Assembly (NCBI GenBank): GCA_965243775.1
Contig: CBDEWF010000112.1
Coordinates: 116,823 to 180,822, forward strand
Direction of reading: 5' to 3'
From: Sansalvadorimonas sp965243775
GTDB taxonomy: Bacteria; Pseudomonadota; Gammaproteobacteria; Pseudomonadales; Endozoicomonadaceae
Length of the DNA: 64,000 nucleotides
Made by a program: the position numbers and the translations under genes. Below, piece after piece: positions 33,354-46,800 of this stretch (position 1 is the first letter of the stretch; every line of letters begins with the position of its first letter). A model generated the notes under the pieces. The model saw only the letters and a list, made by a program, of their open reading frames with translations. It had not been told where the DNA came from and searched no databases.

Positions 33354-36300
33354 GTCTCACTTCTCTCGTATCACAATTAACTTCTAAAATACAACCAGTC
33401 TCCCGGTCTCTGACATGGTTGCCGCCTGACTCACGAATTCTGTTCTCTTTATCAGCTTGAGGTGCTTTAGGAGCAGACGGACTAGTAGTTTCAACACTAT
33501 CCACTACTCTACCATCTTGAATCACCACATGATCAATCCGACGACCTTCTCCTGTTACAGGGTCTCTCACAATTCTACCGTCAGCATCGCGCAAGTATTG
33601 CTCAGACTGAACGGAACCTCCTGAATATTGCTCTTTGAGTTCTGCTTCCGTTTCTAGGTGTCGCCTACGACCATCAACGGCATTAGGAATTGGGTCACCA
33701 GGCGCTGTAGGCGAATAAAGATTACCACCTTCAGTTACTCGAAGGGGCTGCCCTTCATTAACATCATTACGAACGGCACTAAATGAACCATCAGAGTTCT
33801 GACGAACGTGATAGTTTGAGCCTTGACCGTCTGGCAGTTTATCTAGTTCAAGCTGAACATTCTCTCGTGAAGGGGAATTAAAATTTGTATCTGGGTCAAC
33901 ACTTTTCCCCGTTGTTGTTCCTGCCCTCCCTTGTACAGAGCCCGCCGCATCTCCTGCATTGGCAATAACTTTATCATCAACAGCTGGAACATCAACCTTC
34001 CCAACTGAAGCTCCATCATCCAGCTTCAGGCCATCACCCTTACCCTTCTTCCCAGCTCCTAAAAGGTCACCAACAATATCTGCAACTTCACCAATAACGC
34101 TATCACTGTTTTTGGCAATACCGTTAACAACCTTTCCACTACCTTTTGCTACCAATGTTTCTGCTGCGAGGACTGCTGTCCCTACAGCCACTTCCTCAAC
34201 ACGGTTTCTTTCACCAGGATGTGTTTCTGGATTGTATGATCCTGTCAGCCTGTCTCCAGCAGGCGATACAAATTCACCTGTAGCTTTCTCCACACCGGCT
34301 GAAAATTCATCTTTACCGGTTGAAACGGCTTCAGAAATTATATCCCCACCAATACCACATAGGCCGGGAACTTTACCGCAAAGAGCTACTCCCAGAACTG
34401 TTTTTCTGGCAGCTTCTGCTACCCCTTCATAGGCTTGTTTCACTCCGGAGCCACGAACAAAAAACTCATCATTCGCAGCCAGGATATCATTTGCACTACC
34501 CAACAGCCCTCTCTCAAAAAGGCCAGTCGCTTGCAATTCCTCTATCTCAGCGGCATACAACTCACCTTCGGCCTGCATTTGCTTTCTGTAGGCATAATCA
34601 TCATCACTTTCAGGTAAGTGATCAGAACAATTCACGAGAAAGCAGGCAGCTGCTTCCAATCGCTTTTGCTTATCCGTATCCGCCAGTTGATATAGCTTCT
34701 GAAACTCTTGAGCTTCCGGCAGGGTCAGTTCACTGTATTTCTGATTATCCAGATTCGTAAACGTCTGATTCCCTGCCTGAATGGCTTCATGGTCTTTGTT
34801 CTCTTCCAGCCACTCCGAAGAACTCGGCCCGGTATGGGTGACCCGGCCTTCCAGCCGGTTCTTGAACTCCCACTCCGCCTGGGCACCGCTTCCTGCTGCC
34901 AGAGCTTCGGTTTCAGAACCGGTAACCCGGTGTTCCTGTTCATGCACTATGCTGTTGACCAGCTCTCCGCCTTCAGCCAGGTCTGTGCGTCCTTCCTGAA
35001 CATTCACACCAATAACTGTGCTGCCATCAGGCTTTTCACCGATGGTGGCGCTGGCACCGTCATTGGCGGCATAAACACCTGTCTCAACATTCTCCAGCCC
35101 CCGATTTTCGCTCACCAGATCACTGGCTTCCTGCAGAGTTTCATTGACCTCTTCCACGGTGTTGGCTGTAGCATTGTTTATCTCATAAACCCGTTCCCCT
35201 TCCTCATCCTTGGTACTGCCTTCGCGGATGGCATTGGCATCATCGGTGCCCCGCAAACGGGCATCCACACGTTCGGCCAGGGTTGTGTTTTCGCCCTTGG
35301 ATCCAGTGGGGTTCAGGGTTTCGCGGGCTGTAGCATCCACCACATCAAAGCCGTGGGTGATGGTGTCGATAGCGCTATCAGACAGAAGACCTTCGGCGTT
35401 TTTATCACCAGTGGCCAATTCGGCAATGCCATTATCAAGATCATTGATCCGTTCAATCCCTTCACGACCACTTTTGATATAGTCCTGAAGATCGGTTTTC
35501 CAGCGCTCAAAGGTGTTCTTCTTGCCTGCTGCCTTTTCCTCCTCACTCAGCACCATGCCATCAAGGGCATCCAGCGCTGAACTGGTGACGTAGACTTCTG
35601 TGGTCTCACTTTCGTCCTTGGTAATTTCGTAGGCCTTGTCAGTGTCCCGGTTCAGGTCACTGAGATCCTGCTCAGGGTTATCCCGCACAATGATGGTTCC
35701 TTCGCCCACCGTAGCCCGGACAATCTGCTCTTTCTCCTGATTGCTGTAGCTGCCTTCAATACCCCAGCTGTTACCCTGTTCATCGGTATTCGATTTACTG
35801 AAGTCACCATAGGAGCCGCTGAGCTGGGTGTAGGAGTGTTTCTCTTTGGATTCCCCGTGGATATCACTGTACGTCAGGGTTCCTGTATCCAGAGTCAGAT
35901 CGCCCTGATCTTTGCCATTGCCGGCACTGATCACAGCGCCTTCAATATGGGTATTATCCTAGGTGTTAACCGCCACACTTTCCCGGCCGATAACAGTGGT
36001 CTGCCTGTCCACCCAGTTGATATTACCCTCCGATTCACCATATCAGGCCGAACCGCTGATACTGACGCCTTTGCCAACAGTCACATCAATATCAACATCA
36101 GTGCGCTTGCCATCGACCTTGCCGGTATCGGTCACTGAGGCCACAGTCAGGTTGCGGCCGGTTTCCACATCAACATGGTCGGCAGCCAGGTTTGCCCCTG
36201 CGATGGTTGTATCCCGGCCGCTGGAAAGGGTCAGGTTATCGGTCGCATTAACGGTGCTGTGGGTGAAGCGATTGCCTTCTCGATCAAGATCAGACTCGCC

Positions 36301-37107
36301 ATAACCGGCCTGAACATTGACGCCAATCGCAGGGCCGTTGCTGCTGACAGTAACCTTAAAGCCAGCCTGTACATGGGTACGCTTGCTGTTTTCTTCACTG
36401 TCATAACGGCCTTCTGCCGCCTCGATGGTCAGATCATTCCCAGCTACCAGATTAATGTCTTTGGCATCCAGGCTACTGCCGGTAATGGTTTGATCATGAG
36501 TAGCTCGGGCGTTAATCTGGTTACCCGCAATCAGCTGTGAGCCTTTGCCCGTCGTTACTGTCTGCTCACTGTCGTTTTCCTGGGTTGTTTGACCGGCACC
36601 CAAGGTGGCAGACTGCTTGCTGGCATTCATATTGATGCCGGTTTTGCTGTAGTTGTACTCCTGGCTGGAGAAGCTCTTGTTATCTTCGGTGGTGATCTCA
36701 ATATCATTGGCCGCCAGGGTGATATCCCGCCGGGCACCCACATTGGCAGCTTTCAGTCCCACAGTCTCACCAGCCGTCATCGCCACATCCCGGCCTGCAG
36801 TCAGGTTGGAACCTCGGGCTTCCTCGTTACGATTGACGGTTTCGGTACTGGTGACAGTTTTACCGAGGTGACCACTGTAAGATGGTCCACTGGTAAACTG
36901 GTCGATGGCATCAATGGTGCGCAGCACACTGGAACCCTTGCTGACACCGTTATCGCCCTTGCCAGTGTTCTTCAGGGCATCCTTGGTGTTCTTGAAGTTG
37001 TGCTGCATGGAGAGGGTCAGGCCATTGCGCTCTTTGCTTTCAAAGCGCACAGTCTCGGTGGTGTTGTGGCCTGCGGTAACCCGGATATTGTCGGTGGCCT
37101 GCAGTTT
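33346..37107 (-). pseudogene. Orphan cdiA-CT module with PD-(D/E)XK-like toxin tip and two in-frame stops
   Basis: This fragment lacks signal and TPS domains. Its 5' part (about 37107-35510) is a close copy of the full cdiA segment at 40760-39170 (KNTKDALKNTGKGDNG, SSQEYNYSKTG, TLTYSDIHGESKEKHSYTQL). Two in-frame stops interrupt the copy: TGA at 36043-36045 and TAG at 35959-35961. Downstream is an open 862-codon frame ending in a distinct toxin region: IVRDPVTGEGRRIDHVVIQ, VVDSVETTS and IRESGGNHVRDRETG. This pattern of acidic residue plus E.TS recalls PD-(D/E)XK nuclease toxins of polymorphic systems (inference). It probably serves as a recombination donor that can swap a new tip onto cdiA. 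Confidence 0.75.
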
Positions 37108-37245
37108 GATATCTGGATCAAGGATTTAGAGGAAAGTGGAGAGAGAAAAGGAGAAAACTGGAGAAAAGGCTGGGGCAGGTCGTACCTTTGCAAGATGCAA
37201 GACCCGCCCCCGTCACGCGCACGCGCGTCACGCGCATTTAAATGA
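37027..37245 (-). repeat. Inter-module repeat between CDI toxin/immunity modules
   Basis: About 220 bp shared, with divergence, with 32452-32700. It joins the 5' edge of an orphan cdiA fragment to the end of the preceding immunity gene and includes GAGAAAAGGAGAAAA, GGTCGTACC, GCAAGACCC and a GC-rich CGTCACGCGC run. Such shared edges are natural sites for homologous recombination that adds or removes modules. Confidence 0.6.
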
Positions 37246-37588
37246 AATCCACCGCCATTCTCATTGCAGAAAATGCAACATATGCATCAGATGGGTTACT
37301 GCATGTGGCTTCAGGTCCGGCCAACCACTCATCCAAATCATCCTCATATTGAGAAACAACCCACTTTAAATTTCCAATTAACTCTACTGGAGTTTTATCA
37401 ACGACTAGCTCTCTCTCTCTATCATCAGGATGACCCCAAATTTCTGCATATGGAACTAAAGGCAAAAGTCTCTCAGGAATCCCCTCTTCAAGGCTCCATA
37501 CTTTGACTTTAGCCCCTTCCCACTGCTCTAACTCATCGCTAGAGTGAATTCTCTTTAGATTAAAAACATTACGAATCCACTGTTGCAT
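37238..37588 (-). CDS. Small protein downstream of cdiI, probable second immunity-type gene
   Basis: 116 residues, acidic, starting at 37588 where the preceding gene ends (1-bp overlap). Recognisable blocks are LLPLVPYAEIWGHPDD, DEWLAGPEA and YVAFSAMRMAVDFI; I recall similar small proteins beside polymorphic toxins but cannot name a family. It is cotranscribed with cdiA and the 88-residue immunity gene and may be an extra immunity protein or part of the swapped module. Confidence 0.6.
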   Translation of the reverse strand: MQQWIRNVFNLKRIHSSDELEQWEGAKVKVWSLEEGIPERLLPLVPYAEIWGHPDDRERELVVDKTPVELIGNLKWVVSQYEDDLDEWLAGPEATCSNPSDAYVAFSAMRMAVDFI

Positions 37589-37854
37589 TAAATAGGAACG
37601 CCTCTATTACTCCCAGGCTTCTGCATTAGCAAGGCATCACACTTTCTTTCCCTGCATTTCTTTACAAAGCTTATGGCTTCTTTCATGTCAGACTTATACT
37701 TTTCAAACACTTCCTCTGATATTTCATAGTATTCTTCATAATCTACAAAGTGGTTACTCACAGGTATAGACAAATAGAATCTACCACTTGTCTCCTCAAT
37801 ACCAATTGCGAACTTATTCTGTTGGTCAATTACTACATCCAAGAAATTCATCAT
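37588..37854 (-). CDS. cdiI: Predicted CdiI immunity protein for the main CdiA toxin
   Basis: 88 residues, starting 7 bp after the cdiA stop on the same strand, the canonical CdiA-CT/CdiI position. Sequence features are FYLSIPVSNHFVDYEEYYEI and the C-terminal MQKPGSNRGVPI. Its function is assigned from position; the family name is not known to me. Confidence 0.7.
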   Translation of the reverse strand: MMNFLDVVIDQQNKFAIGIEETSGRFYLSIPVSNHFVDYEEYYEISEEVFEKYKSDMKEAISFVKKCRERKCDALLMQKPGSNRGVPI

Positions 37855-37861
37855 GAAAACC

Positions 37862-40800
37862 TTAAAATTTTAGAGGTGTTAGATCATAGCGAGTTGAGGG
37901 TACATCGCCAACATCGATAACTGCTTCAACCATACCATCTGGAAGCTTACCCCCTGGAATCCACATTTCATTAGCTCCCGCTTCATTTCCTGACGGTATT
38001 CTTACATTCAACTCCTTAGGGTTAGGGATATCGACCCTGACTAGCTCGTTACCCTCTAAAAAATTTTCTGGTAAGCCAAGGGCTTTCTCCATTTTTCGAG
38101 GGTTACCGTTAGTAGATGTCAGCAACTCATCAGCCTGCTTCTTTGTCATAACAAAAGCCGTACCATCCCTTTGCCCTACTCCATACTTGTCAAGATTTTT
38201 CTTAGTCATGAACCTTGTTGCACCATCATTAAAAAGTGCCAAATGCTCTTTAATATAATTAGCTGACAAATATTCACTTGGATCAGGCCTTTGACCATGT
38301 TGTTGGTTCCTTATGTCATCAACAACTGAATTTGGCAGTTGATTATTATCGAGTTGACCACTTTTAGTTTTATTTGATCCATTATTAGCTGAAGAATGAC
38401 CTTGATACTTTTTGTATACCTTACTTCCAACTACTCCTCCAAAAACAGCACTTATAATAAATACAGCGCCCTTTACTTGTGGGTCACCAGTGGGATTATT
38501 ATTATGTGCCCCTTCTACACTTGATAAACTTTCTTCAAAAGTCTCATCATCGTTGAATGAACCCTGCACGGCAGCTGCTGTGGCATATATCCCAGCCTTA
38601 TTAAGAGCCTCATCTACCGCATCACCATAGAGAGCATCAGCAACCGCTTCCTTGCCGACAGTCAAAGCAGCTTTTACAGGTCCAAGTGTTGCAACAAGGC
38701 CAGCCTGTATCAAGTATTGTGACTCTTCTGGTAAAGATTCAACATAAGCTGCTGCAGCTCCCAAATGGTAAAGGATTGTTCCTCGCAAACAAGCCTGATT
38801 ACAGTTGTAATTTTCTTCGACTGTTAATCTGTCACTAGCTTGTGTTTCCTCAGTACTTCCTTCTTCAACTGAATACTCTTGTGCAAGGAAATGTAGATTT
38901 TCTAAATAATTTCGTACTGTTTCATCTTTCAATAAAATTTCTGCTTGCTCAGTTGTTCCTCCTGCCTTCAATATTCCATCAAAAACAGTCTCTGCAACCT
39001 CTGCCCCCAAGGCTTTTTTATATTCTTCTGGAGCTTCATTCAAGTACGCTCGAAGATTATTAATAGTTTGCGTATAAGCAGTAGCAGTCACTCCAGCTAT
39101 CTGCTTATATGTTTCAGGCTCCACATAAGACTTGAAACCCTCTTTCCACTTCTCAAACGTGTTTTTCTTACCTGCCGCCTTCTCTTCCTCGCTCAACACC
39201 ATATCGTCAAGCGCATCCAGGGCTGAGCTAGTCACATACAACTCAGTGGTTTCGTCTTCATCCTTGGTGATTTCGTAAGCTTTGTCGGTATCCCGGTTCA
39301 GGTCACTGAGATCCTGTTCCGGGTTATCCCGCACAGTGATGGTTCCTTCGCCCACTGTGGCCCGAACAATCTGCTCTTTCTCCTGGTTGCTGTAGCTGCC
39401 CTCAATGCCCCAGCTGTTGCCTTGTTCATCGGTATTCGATTTACTGAAGTCACCATAGGAGCCGCTGAGCTGGGTGTAAGAGTGTTTCTCCTTTGACTCT
39501 CCGTGGATATCGCTGTACGTCAGGGTTCCTGTATCCACAGTCAGGCTACCCTGATCTTTGCCATTGCCAGCACTGATCACAGCGCCTTCAATGTGGGTGT
39601 TGTCCTGGGTGTTAACCGCGACACTGTCCCGGCCAGTAATCGTGGTCTGCTTTTCTACCCAGTTGGTCTTGCCATCGGATTCTCCGTAGCCCACAGAGCC
39701 ACTGGCACTGAAGCCATAACCGACTGTGACATCAATATCGACATCAGTGCGCTTGCCATCGACCTTGCCGGTATCTGTCACCGAGGCTACGGTCAGATTG
39801 CGACCGGTTTCCAGCTCAACATGGTCAGCAGCCAGATTTGCCCCTTCAATGGTGGTATCCCGGCCGCTGGACAGGGTCAGGTTATCAGTGGCATTGACAG
39901 TGCTGTGGGTGAAGCGGTTACCTTCCCGGTCCAGATCTGATTCGCCATATCCCGCCTGGGCATTAAAACCAAAGGCAACACCATTACTGCCAATGGTAGC
40001 CCGTATGCCAGCCTGAACATGGGTACGCTTGCTGTTTTCCTCACTGTCATAACGTCCTTCTGCTGCCTCGATGGTCAGATCATTTCCTGCCACCAGGTTG
40101 ATGTCTTTGGCATCCAGGCTGCTGCCGGTAATGGTTTGATCATTGGTAGCTCGGGCATTAATCTGGTTACCCGCAATCAGCTGTGAGCCTTTGCCAGTAG
40201 CTGCGGTTTGCTCGTAATCGCTTTCTTGGGTGGTTCGCCCTTCACCAATGGATGCAGACTGTTTGCTGGCATTCATATTGGTGCCGGTTTTGCTGTAGTT
40301 GTACTCCTGGCTGGAGAAGCTCTTGTTATCTTCGGTGGTGATTTCAATATCATTGGCCGCCAGGGTGATATCGCGCCTTGCACCCACATTGGCAGCCTTC
40401 AGTTCCACAGTCTCACCAGCCGTCATCGCCACATCCCGCCCCGCAGTCAGGTTGGAACCTCGGGCTTCCTCGTTACGGTTGATGGTTTCGGTACTGGTGG
40501 CAGTTTTTCCGAGATGACCGCTGAAAGAGGGACCACTGGCAAACTGATCAATGGCATCCACCGTGCGCAACACACTGGAACCCTTGCTGATACCGTTATC
40601 GCCCTTGCCGGTGTTCTTCAGGGCATCCTTGGTGTTCTTGAAGTTGTGCTGCATGGAGATGGTCAGGCCATTGCGCTCCTCACTCTCAAAGCGAACGGTT
40701 TCCGTGGTGTTATGACCTGCGGTAACCCGGATATTATCCGTGGCCTGCAGTTTGATATCCTGACCGGCATTGAGGTCACTGGAGCTGATTGTGATATCAC

Positions 40801-43800
40801 GACCGCTGGCGGCAGTAATATCCTGCCCGGCACTAAGCTGACTGGCGGCCTGCTGGTCTTTGGCCAGCGCCTCACGGAGCTTGTTCTTTTCTGAGCCTGC
40901 AAAAACACTGATGCCATTATCATCAGACTCAAAGCCGATACCGGTACGCTTCTTTTCATTCCACTGGGAGTTGCTGCTGCCTTCATTGACTGCCTCAACG
41001 GTGATATCGCGTCCGGCATTCAAGGCAAGATTACGCCCGGCTGAAACCGAGCTGCCTATCACATTGATATCCTCTTCGGCGATCAGGCTGGCATCCCGCT
41101 CAGCACTGACATCACTGGCGACATTGGTGCGACTGAGGGTTTCCTGACCTTTTTTCCTGGCTTCTGCGACAGAGATAAAGTTATCGGAAATGGAAAGGCC
41201 GACTTTTTTCTTATACTTGGTCTCCCGGTCAAACTCCGTATCTGTACCTGATACTAGATTGATAGAACCCGTTTCGTCGATCAGGCCGGAGCGCAGTTCG
41301 GTATCATTACCGCTGTTTGTTTGACTCGCCCGCAACCGGATATCATCACCAGCAGCAACAACGACATCATTGTCTGCTTCCAGGGTACTGGCGACGTGAG
41401 AGGCCTTGGTTTTAAGTTTGCTTTTTCCGCTCTTGCTCAACCCGAGGAAACCGGACTTGGTTTTCTTGCTGTAACTGCCATGCTCTTCAACGCCGGAAAG
41501 AATTTCGACATCATCTCCGGCAGCAACGATGAGATCTTCACCGGCAGCCAGCTGGCTGCCTGCGATGGTGACATCGCGGCTTTCGGTTATTTGCAGGCTG
41601 CCATCAGATGTCTTCTGGCTATTGATGGTGATGTCACCCTCAGCATCAATCACCGAAGCAACATTGGTGGAGTTGTAGCTCTCAGACTGACGCGCACTCT
41701 TGCGGCCAAAGGACTTTTTCTTCTTTTTCAGATAGTAGTAACTGTCACTGTTCTGGGCGGATGAGATTTCAATATCCTGCCGGGCGGCCAGGGAAACACT
41801 TTCTCCAGCTTCTACCTGACTGCCGATAATGGTCAGATCCGTTCCGGCGCTGAGTTGGACATTGCCGGTGGCAACCAGCTCGGAACTCTGCTGCCTGACT
41901 TGAGCAGTCTTTAACGTGACCTTTTTCTTCTTGCTCTTGTAATGGTACTCATAGGAATCTTCATTCGTTGCCGCCAGCAAAGAGAGGTTTTCACCAGCTG
42001 ATGCATTCAGGTCACCATCGGTACTTACCCGGCTGCCGGATACCTGCAGATCACTGCCTGCGGCCAACTGCAGATCTCCACCAACGTCTACAGAAGATGC
42101 CAGCTGACGTGTACTATCTGTCGCTTCACGGGATTTACCATAGGTATAGGCGCGCCGTTCGCGGTCAGCGACTGAGGCAATGGTCAGATCACGCCCGGCA
42201 TTGAGAGTGGCGGTACCATCAACCTCCAGTTCACTGCCGACAATGGCAATATCGCGGTTTGCCTGCAGTCTGGCTGTTCCGGCTTCTATACGGGAGGCAT
42301 CTCCGGTAATGGTTTCGATCTCACCGTGGCGGTCACTGCCCCACTGATAAGTCACCGCCTGACGCTGGTTGGTAATATCACGACCGGCTATGAGGCTAAC
42401 ATTGGCACCACGTACCAGACCAGCATCACGGTTGATAATATCCCCTTCGCTGCTGACCACACTCAGATCCCGGCCCGCAGAGGTCACACCGGTATTGGTT
42501 ACTGTTCCCACGGCCTGGATATCCAGATCTTCCACAGCCGCTAGGGTGCCCATATTCTCCAGCCCGGCACCGCCAATCAGTTCAATGTTCTGACCGGCAA
42601 TTAAGGAACCGTCCGGCTGGATTTGGGTTGGACGGGTTTTGGCCAGATAGAGAACAGGAACCAGAACGGTTTCTCCTGCCACTTCCTGCTCCACCATCCA
42701 GACAATATCGTGGGTGAGTGCCGCTATCTGGGCTTCTGACAGTTCAACTCCCACAGAAAGACTCAATGCCTGCTGGCTTTCCACGGCGTTGTCCATCAGG
42801 TAGACGTACTGATCGTAGTCACTGTTCAGAGCCGAGGTTAGAAACCGCTGCCCGGTCTGTTCGACAATGGCTTGGCGGATCAGACGCTGCTCGTAGAAAC
42901 CATCACCAAGACGGCGTGTTGTCAAATCATCGTTATAGTCCAGACGATCCAGCATATAGTCTGAGCCAATAAAGGTGGCATAGTCAGTAAGAGCTGGATT
43001 GGTTTCAATCAGGTACGGATGATCAGGTTCATCGTTGCGTGTAAACAGGCCATAGTCGCCTTCCGGCAGCAGGAACCCAGCTACATCAAGCGGGTTAACG
43101 GTATCAAAACCTTCTTCCGCCTTGGGCTGGGTGTTGATATAGACAACAGTTCCCTTGTCTTCGGGCGCTTCTGTATCTATCTGCTTATCAACTGAGGCAC
43201 TGGCCGTTTCCGCATCCTCTTGTGCCTGGGCAGTTTCCTGAGGCGTGAAGTCAGCTTCTGTCTGGGCGACAGCTTTATCAGCCCCTAATGCAGAGCCATT
43301 GATACTTCCAGACTGGGATTCTGCATCTGTAGATGCGGTTGCTTTTTGTACTCCCGGTTCTCTTGCTTCAACACTTTCCAGTATCTGGTTATCTGTTTCT
43401 GTCTGGGAAGCAACCGAACTTACTTGAGATGCCGAACCGCTTATGCTGTCAGAGTGGTTATCTGTATCTGTCGATGCCGTTGCCTTTTGAACTCCCGCTC
43501 CTTCTGTTGCAACTCTGCCTACTCCTGTTCCATCAGTGAGATTTGAGTCTTCGCTGGCAGAAACAGTATTTCGACTGTTACTGTTCATAGCCAGTGTCTG
43601 GTTTTCCGTTTCTGTCTGACCGGTTACCGAACCAACTTGAGAAGATGAACCATTGATACCATTTGTCTGGGAGTCTGTAGAAGTTGATGCCGTGACCTGA
43701 TCAGCTGTATTTCCAGATGTATTGACCGTTGTTGACTGATTATCTCCGGCAACAGTTCCGGCAACCCCACTCACCTTTCCGGATGCTTCGACTATCCTGC

Positions 43801-46800
43801 CACCTGCCGCAACGGCTCCGGCCTGGCTGATAGTCAGATCACTCTGGGCAACCAGATCTTGCCCTGTTGCAGTGGAAGACAATTCACGTGTAGCGGGAGC
43901 AACTGTGTTGGTTCTTTCCTGCACCACACCGTTTTGAACCCGGTTTGATGCCGTAATGGATACGTTACCACCGGCCTGTATCGTAGCCTTTGCTCCGCCG
44001 CTGATCTCCGTCAGAACACTTCGTTCACGCTCTTTATGCTCTTCACGACCTAATAGCCAGCCTGGTGGAGAAGTCTGGTTGCCAGGTTTAAATTGATTGT
44101 TAGTTCTTCCGGTGTCAGTGATACTGTCTCCACGCACCTCAGTGACAGTTGGGCTGTTTGCCGCATTAAAACTGTTAATATTGGATAGGTCACGCCGGTA
44201 ACGATATTTCTTTTTACGTCCAATATTGAAAGAACGATAGTGCTTGCGTTCACCTAGCCCTTCCCCTTCATTTTCAAGGGAGTCAAGGGTGAGGGTGATA
44301 TTCTTATCTGCAGAAATAAGACTGTTTGAATTTATCAGCCGTTGTCCCTGTACCTTAACATCTCCCCCAGCAACAACCTGGGACAAGGGAGAGTCATCCA
44401 GAACTTTCTCTTCATAAACAGTCAGAAGCGTTGCATCACCATTTCGATTGGTTCCGCCACAATCTGTACACCTTACGGTTATTCGAGAATATTTTTTGGT
44501 TTCATCTGTTTTGAATTTATCTTTCTGATTGGTAATTACGCCAGCTGATATATTGATATCTTCCTGGCTTTCTATACGTCCAGACCTGTTAGTTAGCAAA
44601 TCTGCCCGGGAATTGGTGTCATTTCTAGCGAAACGTAAATCACCAATGCTGTAAATATCGGCATAACGGTTAACCAGGCTGGAGCCATAGAGACCCATGT
44701 CTCCAGCAGAGAAGATCAGACTACCTGCTGTGCCGTTATTGTTGGTAATGGCACCGCTGGAGTAAATGGAAAGATCCTCTCCGCTTCCCAGGGTTCCGGC
44801 GTTGTTCACCGATGCTGCATGAACCTCCATATTCCCTGCACTGGTTAAACGCCCCTGGTTTGAGAATGTTCCACCAAGCCGGAAAACACTGTCTGCGCCT
44901 CCAGTTATGGTTGCACCATTCCGGTTATCCAGAGAGGCTGCATTCACAGACATGTTTCCCAAAGCAGTAAGCACATCACTGTTGGTCAGAGACCCGGTCA
45001 GGTTCAGGTTTAAATCGCCATCAGTCGCCAGGCGACCATGATTGATGAAATCTCCGGAATTCAGGGTAAAGCTTTCTCCGAACAGAAGCTGGCTATTAAC
45101 GGCATTGGTAAAGTTGGGCAAGCTCAGGGTTAAACCCGTTCCTGCCTGAATCAAACCATCATTGTTCTGCAGAGTACTTGCATTGACAGAAAGACTGTTA
45201 CGGCTGACCAATCGTCCGCGACTGTTATCCAGAGAAGAACCAGCCATATCCAGAGACAGGGTGCTGGCATGGTTGTTATAAATCAGACCATCAGTGTTGT
45301 TCAGGCTTGACAGCCCAAAAGCCAGTCCCCCAGTACTGTGAATCTGACCATCGGTATTATCCAGATCGTCAGCATTAACCGACAGTTCAGACTTGGACAG
45401 CAACAGGCCATCCCGGTTACTAACATTCCCTGAGACGGTAATCTCACCCTGGCCGGTGGAAGCCTGGCGCACAGTGCCATTGTTGTTATTGAATTCTGAG
45501 GCTTTAATGTTCAGCGTTGAGCCATTTAACTCAATCAGACCATTTTTATTCTTTATGACCGCTGCTGCATCAAGGCTGAGTTCGCCTGCTGCCCCCAAAG
45601 AACGCAATGTGCCAGTGGTGTTGTTAATTTCACCCTGGGCTGTGATAGCAAGATCTTCCCGCGTTTCAAACAGGCCATTTTCATTATTCACATCGGCTGC
45701 GGCAGTAACGGTTACATCACGCCCGGCAAAAGTACCACCGGTATTATTGAGGCTGCTATTAATACTGTGAATAGCTCCTTTGGAATACAGTGTACCGTGG
45801 TTATTCAGCGCTCCGGCATTGAGATTCAGTTGCTCAGCACCAGCATGAACCAGTACACCGCTGTTGGTTAACTCGTCGGTAGTCACCGTGAGATTGGCGG
45901 CATTGGTTTCGATACGGCCGGACTGGCTACCCGCTTTACCATTGCTGACAGTCTTGGCAGACAGGTTCTGATCACTGCTACCAAACTGGGTGATACGGCC
46001 ACCGTCGTTGGTCAGCTGGCCGTCTATGGTCAGGGTCAGCTGGTCCGCCTCAATGGTGCCCTGGGTATTATCGATATCACCACTGCCGGTCAGGTTGATC
46101 TGCCGGGCACTCAAGGTGCCGCTCTGGTTCAGGCGATTTCCATTTTTATGATTGAGAATACCGTTACCAGTGATCTCCCCCTGGCTGTTATTCAGGGTGG
46201 CCATGGTCAATTGCAAAGTACCATCACCGGCATGGGTGATATGGCCGCTGCCGTTGGTCAATTCGCTGGCACTAATAGACAGGTTCTGGTTATTGGCTTC
46301 AATGGCTCCGGCGCTGTTATCTATCTTGCCGGTGATTGTCAGCTGGGTTTGCCCTTCTTCCCCCAAGGCTCTGACTGTGCCCTGGCTGTTGTTCAGCTGG
46401 CTGCCGGTTATCTCCAGTGTTTTCTGGGATTCCATCGTACCGCTGCGGTTGGTAATGGCTCCGGTGCTGGCCAGGTTGATGGTTTCACCGGCGATGGTGC
46501 CTTCGCTGTTATCCAGAGTTGTACCACTGAGCTGCAGTTCGTCCTTGGCCAGCAGCTGACCTTTGCTGTTCTCTGTTTTGCCGGTATTAGTGATGGTCAG
46601 CTGGTCACCGCTGATCTTGCCTCCGGTATTAGTGAGAGTGTCGGTTTCCAGAGAGATATCACCATTACCCAGCACCTTACCCTGAGCATTGTTAATCCAA
46701 CCACTGATTACGCTCAGCAGCCCTTCACCGGCATGCACCAGTTCACCGCTGTTGGTAAGTTCATCAGCAGTAACAGTGAGATTGGCGGCATTAGTTCCGA

